Shown here in pieces: positions 1 through 9,400 of a stretch of DNA of 64,000 nt. The DNA lies in NCBI RefSeq assembly GCF_023856365.1, contig NC_064538.1:16098935-16162934 (forward strand), read 5' to 3'. The notes beneath the pieces were generated by a model, which did no database searches, was not told the origin of the DNA, and saw only the letters and a program-made list of their open reading frames with translations. This DNA comes from Brienomyrus brachyistius (Eukaryota; Chordata; Actinopteri; Osteoglossiformes; Mormyridae). Numbering within the stretch: position 1 is the stretch's first letter; each line of letters begins with the position of its first letter. Made by a program: the position numbers and the translations under genes.

Positions 1-660
1 CGCACTGCACCCCATAACTGCATGGCCATGTGGGAAAAGCACATCGTCCATCGGATCCTAGTAAAGTAGACACATTATGCAGCTGCAGGATAACCCTAAT
101 CCTTCTCCCTTTACACGCCGCAGTTAATTTTCCATGAGGGACGTCCGACCATCCGCAAACTCCACAAGTCTGCATTTATGCATGACCCCCACCAAATGCG
201 TACATACTGTCATCCTCTCAAGTTGGAAAAAACAGCATGGCGTTACATTTAGACCCCGGCAGCAGCGTAAATTCCGAGAGAGAAGGAGTGTGGTAGATTA
301 CAGCAGGGATGCCCCACTTGTACCGGTGTGATGACATGAGAATTATGGAGACCCTCACTGCAGTATTTTCGCAAAATGTGAGTGGTTGGACATCCGGTGA
401 GTAGAACTCGAAACTGGTGTACTTTTAGTGAAAATGTAATAAATATTATGTCTGCTGTCCTGCTTGCTTATGTATATGAAGTTAGTGTTCATAAAAAAAA
501 ACGCGACATATTTCTCATCTAACGACACTGCAGCCGTCACGAGCCGAACTCAACTAAGCCATCAGCTAACATGGCACAGTACGGGTATGACGAACTAACA
601 GTCCACTTATCCTGAAGAAATCACCCCAACCACAGCCAACACAAGGCATAATTTAATAAA
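1..660. other. Intergenic or intronic sequence, no gene recognised
   Basis: No exon with a recognisable protein and convincing splice sites is visible on either strand. If the minus-strand donor near 704 is real, this stretch would be the first intron of a gene transcribed leftwards out of the window. Confidence 0.5.
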
Positions 661-860
661 CAATTGAAAGTCCAGGTATTAAGGAAGCAGCCGCCCCCGC
701 CTCACCTGTTCGCGGTCGCCGATGTGCGGTGCGAAACCGCTCTGACGGATATTCGCGCTATTCCGCCAGATGGTGCGCGCGAGGCACGGCTCGCGACTGC
801 AGTGTCCGTGTGGCATTCTGGGATGCGTAGTTTACTTACTGCGTCATAGCTGACATTTTT
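661..860 (-). promoter_or_regulatory. CpG-rich promoter candidate with ZNF143/STAF-type site
   Basis: This short stretch is dense in CpG, unlike the AT-rich DNA on both sides. On the minus strand, 831 down to 813 reads as a close match to the ZNF143 (STAF) site ACTAC...TCCCAGAATGC, a motif typical of TATA-less housekeeping promoters. The inference is a promoter firing leftwards, away from timm22. It could also contribute to a bidirectional promoter, although timm22 begins about 1.3 kb away. Confidence 0.5.
706..816 (-). CDS. Possible first exon of an unidentified divergent gene
   Basis: On the minus strand an ATG at 816-814 opens a frame of exactly 37 codons that ends at a good splice donor (CAG|GTGAGG, GT at 705-704). 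The peptide begins MPHGHCSREP and ends HIGDREQ; I do not recognise it. The ATG lies inside the ZNF143-like motif, so transcription may begin downstream of it and the exon could be 5' UTR only. In human the next gene on this side of TIMM22 is NXN, transcribed the same way, but this peptide does not resemble the start of NXN. Seen: open frame, donor and CpG density. Inferred: that it is an exon. Confidence 0.3.
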
Positions 861-1700
861 ATGGCCAAACTACACTACATCGGCCGTCACCTAACTGCTT
901 TGATTTTATGTTTATTTTGGCCATATTTTAGCGCAATATTATACCAACTATAGGGTCTTTCTGTCAGAACAGGGCCGGGTCGATCATTAGGGATGGTTAG
1001 TCACCCATCTTACTCCTTATCCACACACCTGTCCTCTGGAAAGCACTACTGGTGTGTCATAACTCGCTTTAGAGACAGTTTCCCAAAGCCATCAGGGCAC
1101 TGGTAACCTGCACCAGCATAGCTCCAGAAAAAACAAATCCAGATAAAAATTTTGCTCCAGCCAACCAGTTTACCACAGTGTATTCAACTAGTTGGTTGGA
1201 ACAAAATCATGGTCTAGATTTTTAATTTCTGGATCTGAAATTCCACTTTGTGCTTTTGTTATGTTTGTTTTACTATTCTGTTGCCAGTTTTCATCCTTAT
1301 TTCCACCAACTACATCTTCATTGTTTACTAGTCACTCAATTTTATTGCATTCTTATTGTCTTGTCTTGGATTGCACTGATCTTTCTCCTGTCCCCCATAC
1401 ACCATACCTTTCCTACCACTGTGGAATTAGAATTTCTCAGTGTTCCATGAAACTTGAAACTACTACAGTCAATGTTATTGCTCATATTATATAGACCAGG
1501 GCTCTTGAAATCTGTACCTTGATTCCAATTCCAGGTATTGTTTTCAGTTAATCCAGGTAGTTGGTTTAATAATTACTGATTCTGATTGACTGGAGGCTTC
1601 ACATCTGGCTTGCAGGTAAAGGAAGGCTAGAAAATTCTCAGTGCTCAGACCTTGAGGATGGTGATTTGAATGTACTGTACAGACAATAACCGCTCTTATT

Positions 1701-1752
<52 letters not shown>

Positions 1753-2057
1753 AGGATATAGCAAAGCTGGGGTTAGGGTTAGGTAAAGCAGTGTTTCCCA
1801 ACCTGATCCTCGGGTATATATATTTACCTAAATATATGCCGTAACTTTCAAAAAAAGATATCTAGTGGCATCTCGTGGTAATAATGAGGAGTGCACAATA
1901 TTTCCCGGATTCTAAAAACTGTCGAATCTGTTCATTTTAGTGCCGCATTTTATAATTCAAGTTTATCGAGAGAAAAAAAATACAGTTTTATTTAATTTAT
2001 TTAATATTTTCATATGTATCAACAACAGGCCAGTAAAGTACCGCTTTTATTTTTATC
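861..2057. other. Intergenic DNA between divergent promoters
   Basis: AT-rich sequence without recognisable exons. It contains a CA microsatellite at about 1702-1753 and, near 1790-1815, a short fragment resembling the common fish repeat that reads 'gtttcccaacctgatcct'. Open frames here have no recognisable product. Confidence 0.6.
1702..1753. repeat. (CA)n microsatellite
   Basis: About 25 CA dinucleotides in a row, with a short impure end (acatacacagg). It lies roughly 370 bp upstream of the timm22 start codon. Confidence 0.95.
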
Positions 2058-2124
2058 CATGACGTCGCGAAAGTGGGATCCGTGAAAGTCTCCATATTTA
2101 CGATCTTCTCAGTATGACCCCATC
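2058..2124 (+). promoter_or_regulatory. timm22: timm22 proximal promoter / 5' UTR
   Basis: Just upstream of the timm22 start there is a CRE-like TGACGTCG at 2060-2067. A YY1-like core (ATGGCGGC) begins at the start codon itself, 2125. Both are frequent in TATA-less promoters of nuclear genes for mitochondrial proteins; that role here is inferred. No TATA box is obvious. The transcription start cannot be fixed from sequence. Confidence 0.5.
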
Positions 2125-2242
2125 ATGGCGGCGTCCACCAACACAGTTGATGCCTCGGTGCCGGGCGGTTCGAGCCCTATCGCGGCGGGATCGGGTCCCG
2201 ACGGTGGTTACTACCAGTACAGTGTTATCCTGGAGCATCTGA
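2114..2242 (+). other. Upstream ORF overlapping the timm22 start, out of frame
   Basis: An ATG at 2114, 11 nt before the timm22 ATG and in another frame, opens a 42-codon reading frame that ends with TGA at 2240-2242, well inside timm22 exon 1. It has A at -3 but A at +4, weaker than the main start (A at -3, G at +4). If the mRNA begins upstream of 2114, this uORF could lower timm22 translation. It may be irrelevant if transcription starts later. Confidence 0.4.
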
Positions 2243-2383
2243 TCGGTGATAAGAGGCAAATAAAGGATCTGAATCCTTCCATCATGGGGGGGCTGCCGAA
2301 CCCCCACAAGACGGACGAGCAGAAGATGATCGAGCGAGGCATGGAGAGCTGTGCTTTCAAAGCCGTTTTGGCCTGCGTTGGAG
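2125..2383 (+). CDS. timm22: timm22 exon 1
   Basis: Starts MAASTNTVDASVPGG and ends ...CAFKAVLACVGG with a split glycine codon (phase 1, donor G|GTATCT). It covers the variable matrix/intermembrane-space N-terminus and the start of the first membrane segment. ATG at 2125 is chosen for its strong context and for matching the family N-terminus. Confidence 0.95.
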
Positions 2384-4471
2384 GTATCTACCAAGCATCG
2401 GTTTCCATACCACATGTGTAGTAAGCGGACACCAGTTTTGCTCCCATGGTTCTGCGGTACGGAAGAGCGCATGTGGGTTTACACTGTACATCTGCAATTT
2501 AATATGTGGTAAATATGTAAACATGCCCTTGGCGGTGAATTAATGGGCAGCCCGTTTACTTCTGAATTAGTCGGTGGTTTGAAAGCACAAACTAGTAGAT
2601 ATAGTTCACGTATTTAGTGCAGACCAGTGGATTGTACCGCTTAATAGTTTGTTATATTTAAATCCATAGTCCCATATTCTCCAACAGTCGATCAAAACAT
2701 ATTTGAAAACTACGGTTGTAATACATCTAGGATAGTTAGTATGATATTTTGAATATAGGTTCTGATCTTGTTTTACTCTGACAGTATGTCAACCAGTTTT
2801 TCTCTTCTAGGATTCGTTCTAGGAGGAGCGTTTGGAGTTTTTACGGCAGGTATTGACACCAACGTTGGGTTTGACCCCAAAGACCCTATGAGGACACCAA
2901 CTGCAAGGGAAGTGCTGAGAGACATGGGGCAAAGAGGGATGTCCTACGCAAAGAATTTTGCCATCGTGGGGGCGATGTTCTCCTGTACGGAGTGTTTGAT
3001 TGAATCAGTAAGTAAAGACCACCGATCTTCAGTTTTTCTCCAGTGGTAGTCTGACCTCCATCTTTATTTATCTACACTGCTTTGGGAGGTTTTTTTCTCA
3101 GTCTTGCATGCGGATCAGAAACTTCAAAGCAGTGGGTTCTTTTTCTTTAATGCTGCTTATTTAGTTAATCAGATAACTCGGGTGAGGCGGCATGGTGGCT
3201 CAGTGGGGCACTGCATGCACCTCTGGAGTTGGGGCTTTGGATCCCAGCTATGCTCTGTGTATGGGGTCTGCATCTGCGACCCAAAGACAGGCTGTTATGC
3301 TGACTGGTGTCTCTAAATTGCCCATACAGGATGATTGTGAGTATCTGTAAGTTTCCTGTGATGACTTGGCATCTGATCCAGGGTGACCCCAGCCTTGTAC
3401 TGCCCACTGCTGGTTAGGTTGGGCTCCAAACCCCCCATGATTAGGATAAGTGGTTAGAAGGTGGATGGATGGATCCATTGTTCGTTAATTGTAAGTTTAA
3501 AGGTAAAGTAAGTTGGAAGCAGTTAAATCTGTTTTATAAAACAGCTCAATAAACCCTAAATAAAAGTTTGCTTTGAAAACCAGCAGAGGTCCCTCAGGAC
3601 CAAGTCTAAAAAGCAGTGATCTACTTAATGTCCCAGAAATGTCATGTGCTGCAAACCATGAAGGTGCCATCAGTCCCAGAGAAGGCACTCGTGACCACCG
3701 CATCCTTTCCAGTTACCTGGTTTTAAAATAACGAATTGGGACGGCTCCCGTTGGGCAAAGAGTGTAGCGCATGCTGCCATCGCCCATCTCTGGGGTAACA
3801 GCTAGTGTTTGATGGTTTCTTTACCAGCACAGAGGGAAGTCTGACTGGAAGAACGCAGTGTACAGTGGCTGTGTCACCGGAGGGGCCATCGGATTCCGCG
3901 GTACGTCACCATGCAGCTGCCATGCTTACGCTCACTGATTCTGTATTGTTTGACTTGGGGGGTGGTGTGTGGCCCAGAGGGTTAGGATGCTGTGCCTGTG
4001 ATTGCAAGGTCGCCGGCTCAAATCCCAGGGTCAACCCAAGCCTCACCCTCCCCCAATTACTCCAGGGATTACCTGACTCCGCCTTCTCAAAAGAATATGT
4101 TGCTTTGGAAAAGCGTCAGCTAAATGATCACCAAAAAAACCCACTAGTTTTCTCTGTTTATTTCGAAACAAATTTCCTGTATGAGAGTATCAGGGCCAGA
4201 GGGCTTGCAGCATTATCATTTTAAAATACAGTGGGTGTGACAGCAGATGAGCTTTGATCCGAGGACGTTCATGCAGTGAGCCTTTGCTGAGGGCGACTGT
4301 GGAAGCTCTTCCTGAACCGCACATTAAGCATGGCTGTCTTCACTGCTCCCATAAATGTCACACTGTCAGATGAACCCTTTTGTTTCACCCACAGCTGGTG
4401 CGAAAGCAGGTATCCTAGGATGTGGAGGGTTTGCCGCATTCTCTGCTGCCATCGAGTATTACCTGCGATGA
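2125..4471 (+). CDS. timm22: Tim22, mitochondrial carrier translocase subunit (complete gene)
   Basis: Tim22 forms the channel of the TIM22 complex, which inserts carrier proteins and other multi-spanning proteins into the mitochondrial inner membrane. Joining 2125-2383, 2811-3007, 3828-3900 and 4395-4471 gives 606 nt, or 201 residues plus stop; human TIMM22 has 194. All junctions are GT-AG and the frame is intact. The hydrophobic, glycine-rich core is clear: FVLGGAFGVFTAGIDTNVGF (exon 2), GMSYAKNFAIVGAMFSCTEC, and the C-terminal GCGGFAAFSAAIEYYLR. Cysteines in SCAFKAVLACVGG and FSCTEC lie at positions conserved in the family. The first ~60 residues are variable, as in other vertebrates. The gene is convergent with abr, as on human 17p13.3. 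I see no sign of damage. Confidence 0.97.
2384..2810 (+). other. timm22: timm22 intron 1
   Basis: GT-AG intron of 427 bp, AT-rich, ending in TTTTTCTCTTCTAG. Nothing else is recognised in it. Confidence 0.9.
2811..3007 (+). CDS. timm22: timm22 exon 2
   Basis: Encodes the most conserved part of Tim22, from the completed glycine through FVLGGAFGVFTAGIDTN to FSCTECLIES, ending in phase 0 before GTAAGT. It includes the PTAREVLRDMGQRGMSYAKN loop between membrane segments. Confidence 0.96.
3185..3475 (+). mobile_element. SINE-like repeat, diverged copy, in timm22 intron 2
   Basis: Begins GGCGGCATGGTGGCTCAGTG (A-box-like tRNA head) and ends with TAGGATAAGTGGTTAGAAG followed by ATGGATGGAT. Its order of blocks matches the fuller copy at 45293-45632, so both belong to one tRNA-headed SINE family common in fish genomes. 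The copy is degraded and cannot code. Confidence 0.7.
3828..3900 (+). CDS. timm22: timm22 exon 3
   Basis: Phase 0 acceptor (TTTACCAG|CACAGA) and phase 1 donor (CGCG|GTACGT). Encodes HRGKSDWKNAVYSGCVTGGA followed by IGFR, matching the loop and the next membrane segment of Tim22. An alternative AG five bases downstream would break the frame, so 3828 is preferred. Confidence 0.94.
3960..4128 (+). mobile_element. tRNA-derived SINE (family A) in timm22 intron 3
   Basis: Contains a B-box-like GGCTCAAATCCCAGG preceded by GTGCCTGTGATTGCAAGG, then the family body and the tail TTGGAAAAGCGTCAGCTAAAT. The same family recurs at 7127-7318, 40722-40860, 45031-45232, 46370-46525 and, reversed, at 46870-47055. 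Confidence 0.75.
4395..4471 (+). CDS. timm22: timm22 exon 4 and stop
   Basis: Completes the split alanine codon and encodes GAKAGILGCGGFAAFSAAIE then YYLR and TGA. It is the last membrane segment of Tim22 and the conserved C-terminus. Confidence 0.96.
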
Positions 4472-4712
4472 GCATCACCAGGACTTGACCAGCAATCTCC
4501 TTCCAAGGTCACAGGGACTCTCACTGATGCTGCGTAACGTTTCTGAACAGCAGCTGAACATGTCAGGATTTAATCCACAAACCAGCAGGGACCAGACTCT
4601 TAGTGTGGGAGCGGCCGGGATGTTTTGCAGATGTAGTAACAAGGTGTGCTGTTAGATGTAAAAATCATAAATGCCTAATTTATTGTAATAAACTGAGTTG
4701 TGAGCCAAGCGC
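4472..4712 (+). other. timm22: timm22 3' UTR with poly(A) signal
   Basis: An AATAAA hexamer lies at 4687-4692, about 215 nt after the stop; cleavage is expected some 15-25 nt further on. The UTR is short and holds no repeat. Confidence 0.8.
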
Positions 4713-4879
4713 TTTTTGTCATGCTTTCTGTACTGGTTTGAATGCAAGTGCAATTAAGCTGAATACTGGACAGTCTGTGTGCGGATTCTGAATTTACTTG
4801 TGATTCTAAGTAATATGTCTTTACTGACCCATACAGCAGGTGGACACAGCAGCAACTTCACACAGAAACAAACAAAAGG

Positions 4880-6371
4880 ACAGGCTCTTCAGTACACTTT
4901 TATTTTCCTAAAAAAACATTTCACACTGACATTTACCTTATCGTTGATACAGTATACTCAGTATATCTCCTGAATGGAAGTAAAATACATGGTTTTGATT
5001 TTCTTTAATCATATTAAAAATATCAAATAGTACTCTAACAGTGCGTATTTTAAGATGTGGTGGGCTTGACAGCAGAGGGGCTGAGTTTGTATCTCTCTAC
5101 AGAAATCGCTGTTGCCAGAGCAGGAAAACTGCCGTCTGAACTCCATCTCTGTCACACAGCCAACCACTGACAAGCTTGACATGCAGTGAGGGTGGGTAAA
5201 TAAATGGTCCGCAAGGTGACCTAGAATGCTGTCATTCGCAGAATTGGCTTGCAATTGAGTGTCTTAAAATGAAACTTGCCACATTCCCCCATTTCTATTC
5301 AGTTTACCCCTCATTCATGGCTTTTTTATTTTTTAACGAATCACCCATCAGAATTTTGTACTTTTTTTTTTATTCATGGTATCATTACGGTACAGGTCAG
5401 TCAACGGTGACTGTACATGAGCGCTCAACTAAAACGTCACTACAGGGTCACAATGAACTCCGCAGAGTAACTCTATTGATGTACTGAACTGTACAGGCAC
5501 ACTTAATATATTTATATATATATATTTATAATAAATATGGCAGATTTGGCCTAAGCTCTCATAGGAGAGGGCTGCCTTCCTCAAAACGGACACACATACG
5601 CTTTCGGGTGCAAGCAAGGCGGGGCCACACCCCTCTGCAGTCCTGGGGAAGCACACGCTTTTGGGTGCAGTTTCGCGTGTGAGGCCAGACCCCTCCTTGC
5701 TCCCGGGAGACGTACACGTTCCCTCTTCACTTGCACAAATCAAAAGGAGATGAAAGGAAACCACTGAACAAATAATATTTATAAAACATATAGATGCCGC
5801 TTCTGGAATGTCTCTGGGGAGGGAACAAGTAACAGAACATTGTGGAATTCCTAAGTGGACAGACAAGCACCACGCATACAGTTCACGCCGCGCTGTACTT
5901 GTTCCCGTGGCAACGTCACCGCGCTGCCACCGCAGCAGGGGTTCTCCGTGGTTCTGCCCGCGTTTCTCCAGTAGGTATGGTGGCGTGACACTGCACTGGC
6001 TGGGGAGGATGGATGGAATAGGAGGGAGAAGTGGGATCTCGGGCAGACAGGTGGATGAAGGGAACAGAGTCTAGGTCTAGCTCTGATGCCCAGAACCCTG
6101 CACCGGGGCAAAGAATGGACCCAAGGGCAGGGGTGGGGGGCACTGGCTGGCCATGGGGTGGCATCGCCGCTCTTTACCTTTCATCAGCCATGAATCGGGC
6201 TGACGCTTAACACAAAAATTACACAAAAACATGACTAAGAAATGCAAAGGGAGCACAGTGAACTTTTTTTTTTGCCCGCCACCAGCTCTTGCTGGCACTG
6301 TACAGTAAAAAGGTGTGGGGGGGGGGGGGGCTGGCCTCTGTCCTGCAGTGATGCCTGCTCTCAGATCCAGG
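4880..6371 (-). other. abr: abr 3' UTR
   Basis: Sequence downstream of the abr stop (6374-6372). A minus-strand AATAAA at 4903-4898 would give a UTR of about 1.5 kb. Alternative AATAAA hexamers at 5330-5325 and 5374-5369 could give shorter forms. It contains an AU-rich TATATTTATA run around 5500-5540 and, near the stop, 14 C residues (6330-6317). An imperfect RFX X-box-like palindrome lies at 5901-5914. The exact end is inferred. Confidence 0.7.
4898..4903 (-). terminator. abr: abr poly(A) signal (distal)
   Basis: TTTATT on the plus strand is AATAAA on the minus strand. It is the last such hexamer before the timm22 poly(A) signal, so the two convergent transcripts would end about 200 bp apart without overlapping. 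Confidence 0.6.
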
Positions 6372-6461
6372 CTACACGTCCGTGGAGAAGTAGAGAGTGT
6401 TACGCTTGAGCTCGGCGAAGGAGATGGGCGGGTGCTGCAGGTAGTACAGGAGTACCTGGAC
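6372..6461 (-). CDS. abr: abr last coding exon: end of RhoGAP domain and C-terminus
   Basis: Residues 750-778, starting [12 protein letters not shown] and ending [10 protein letters not shown] then TAG. The last helix of the RhoGAP domain is followed by a short tail. The final four residues, STDV, fit a class I PDZ ligand (S/T-x-V); BCR ends in the similar STEV. Confidence 0.96.
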
Positions 6462-9400
6462 CTGGGGGCGGGACAACAGCAGTAAAGCACCACTAGAAAC
6501 GCTAGACACGCTGCTACATCGCTCATGCGCGCAGACAATCATGATTTCCTTGAATCCATTGCCATGGCACCATGTTGTCAAAGTGATATTTGGCAAGCGG
6601 GCCGGGTAAGTGGGAAGGCCAGGTTCTCATGACCGGGAATGACGCTGGACAGAGATCAGGTTAGCCGGGCTGAGCTGGGCTGCAGCCTGGGGACAGCTGG
6701 CCAGTCCATGTTATCATTTCACTCTGGGTTCACCTGGGGCTAAACCTCTGTTGCTTCATTAGGTTACCAATCCTGTTTTTCTGTCTGTGTTGGCCATGGC
6801 TAAATTTAAGCACTGGTCACAAAACTGCTTCCTGTTTATAGTACTGCTTAGGGTCCAGCTGGATCCTCTAAGTGCAGTGCTAGGACTCGCCCACATCCGG
6901 ACCAGCCATTATGTATGGGGGGGGGGGGGGGGGTGCTGATAATTTGATAATCCTTGATATGTTTTTTATGCCACATTAAAACGAAACACTCAAGTCTAAC
7001 TTTGTATTACATTATCACAAAACTCTCCAAATTGGGAGTGGTTAAGTGTAACATGTGCTGACTAATAACAGCACAGTTTTAGAGGCGTAATAAAATGGAT
7101 TTTCATGTGATTGATCAATGCTTGGGGGCGGTGGGAGGCCAGGTGGGTTAAGACGCTATGACGGTGATCGGAAGGTTGCTCTTTCAAGTCCCATGGTTGG
7201 CAAGGTGATGTCACCATTGGGCCCCTGGGCAAAACCCATAACCGCCTATGGCTCCAGGGACTGTCTGACCCTGCTTTCTCAAAAATGTATAATAAAAGCA
7301 TTGGCTCAGTAAGTAAAATGTTTGGTCTTTGGTCATTTCTCAGCTGGCCTAAAAGTGGTTTAACAAATCTAAATACTGCTACACAGCTGTCAGGATTGTA
7401 AATCAGACCAGTCCCTAGATATGTGGGTAAGTCCCCATCCCTTCACCCTCCAGCCTACCTGTGCCATGACGTCCTGTGACCAGATGTCGGAGGCCAGCGT
7501 GACGTGGCCCTTGCTGCTCTCCTCGGAGGGTCTCAGGAGAGTGGGGCCAAAGACAGTTCCCAGGTTGTGGAGGGACATCTTGTTGACAGGTTCCTTCTCG
7601 GCAACCCTGTATGAGGTGAAAACGTCACGTGGAGCCAGGGAAACAGCGTAACTGCGATGCTTTGGGTTGGCAGGAGGTGATTGGCCTGCTGGTCATGCTG
7701 GACAGGATTTGATGCAGGGCTCGCTCCATTGAGCAGGTCACGAGCTCCATTAAGAGCGATAAAGAAACTCCGTGTGAATCTATAAGCGCATGCGGGTGTC
7801 ACCACGGCAACAGTAGTGGTCCTAACAGCAACATTAAATACCACCCACACACAGGCTGCCATGTTTAACTAGCAAAGCGTCCTCTGTCTGCCGTGAGAGC
7901 TGCGTGGCAGCAAATGTGCACTGATAAAATAAACCCATTCCTTACTTAAGAGATGCTGAAACAGTATGTTTTTTTTTAACTGAAGTAGCCATTGTGCAGA
8001 CTGCAAAAAGGCATCAGGTGGTCATCAAGGAGATCAGTGAGATGCAGGAAGAGGACATGCTCTCACTCAGGGGATTCAATCATCCTGCCTGGCCAGAATA
8101 TATATATATATTTTTTTTTGCTAATTAGATGTACCTTTAAAGCCAAATATATAATCTGACCTGACAGCAATTCTATTGGGAAATTTTAGTTATCAGAGTT
8201 TAGTTTAAAAAAAAAAAAAAAACCTGATTAATTGCAAATTTATTTCCCAAGTTTTTCACGTACATCGCACTTCTTCATCATGGCCAGCAGATGTCAGCTC
8301 TGCACACTCATGTCACACTACATACATACAAAGCCCATATTTCGAATGATGCTAGGAAATGCATTAGTGGCTTGTTTTCATTTAGGTAAATGAGACACAA
8401 TAGAAGAGGGTGACTATGTTTCCATTATGGAAGAGGAAGGAAAGGGCCAGGCCTTTGAAGACATCGTTTCAGAGAACTGGCTGGCAGATAGGCACAATTA
8501 TAAAAGTCAGTCAGTGGAGTGTCCAAAACATCATTTAATTCCTTCGACAATCATCAGTCAATCAAAGTGGGACACAATGTTAGCATCCCTACCCCCCTGG
8601 CCTTTATGTAAATTCCCCTTCTGTATGTGAGAAACCAGGCGGAACTAAGGTGGGGGGGGTAAAGCCATTCTCCTGTCATCCCAGCTCACATTTTCCAGTA
8701 AAAGAAGCCACTCTGGTGCTGCACATGATGAAGGACAGAAGGAAGAGATCAGAGAAGCAGAAAGGAGCCAGATACAGCAGCTGTTAAACAGGCAACGGAG
8801 GAGCTGGGAGCTCAAAGGCCGGGGAGAGGCGTGTGACCTGGGATGGCCAGCAGGGGGCGCACTCATATTCCGAGCAGGTTTTCACACAAGGCCTTGTGAT
8901 ACCAGCAGCAAATGTGGGGGTTTGGAAACTGGGAAACTTGGAAGCTTGTAAACACGGACCTTACATAAATGGGAGCCATGGGACAGTATGCAAGGGAATG
9001 GGGCACACATATGCTAAAAGCCCCCCTAACTGTACCTCTTGAGGTGCTCCAGGAGTGTGAGGAAGGTAATAAGGTTGGGGTCAGGCAATGATCGCAGCAG
9101 GTGCATCATGCAGTTCTCCTTGGCGGCAGGGTCCGACAGCACTGTGGGGGTGGGGGTGAGATAATGGATTACTGGCTGCCCAGGTTAGCGACCCGCCCTC
9201 CCCCTCCAGTGAGCTCGCAGCTTACCAATGCCCTCCATGAAGGCTGGGTACAGGCGGTCTGTAAGCAGTGGCTCCGGAAGCTCCCGGAAGTACAGCTTCA
9301 GTGTCCCCGCGATGGCATTGATGTCCATGTCACTCAGCATCACTAAGATGTCTTTGGTATCTGGGGAGTTGACGGGGGAGGATTGACTCAGTATCTCAAG

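Noticed and set aside
1544..1801. Minus-strand frame with a poly-Cys-Val stretch
   Set aside because: The repeat peptide is the translation of the CA microsatellite; there is no other coding evidence.
2098..2472. Minus-strand open frame of 124 codons
   Set aside because: It is the antisense shadow of timm22 exon 1; the plus strand encodes a clear Tim22 N-terminus.
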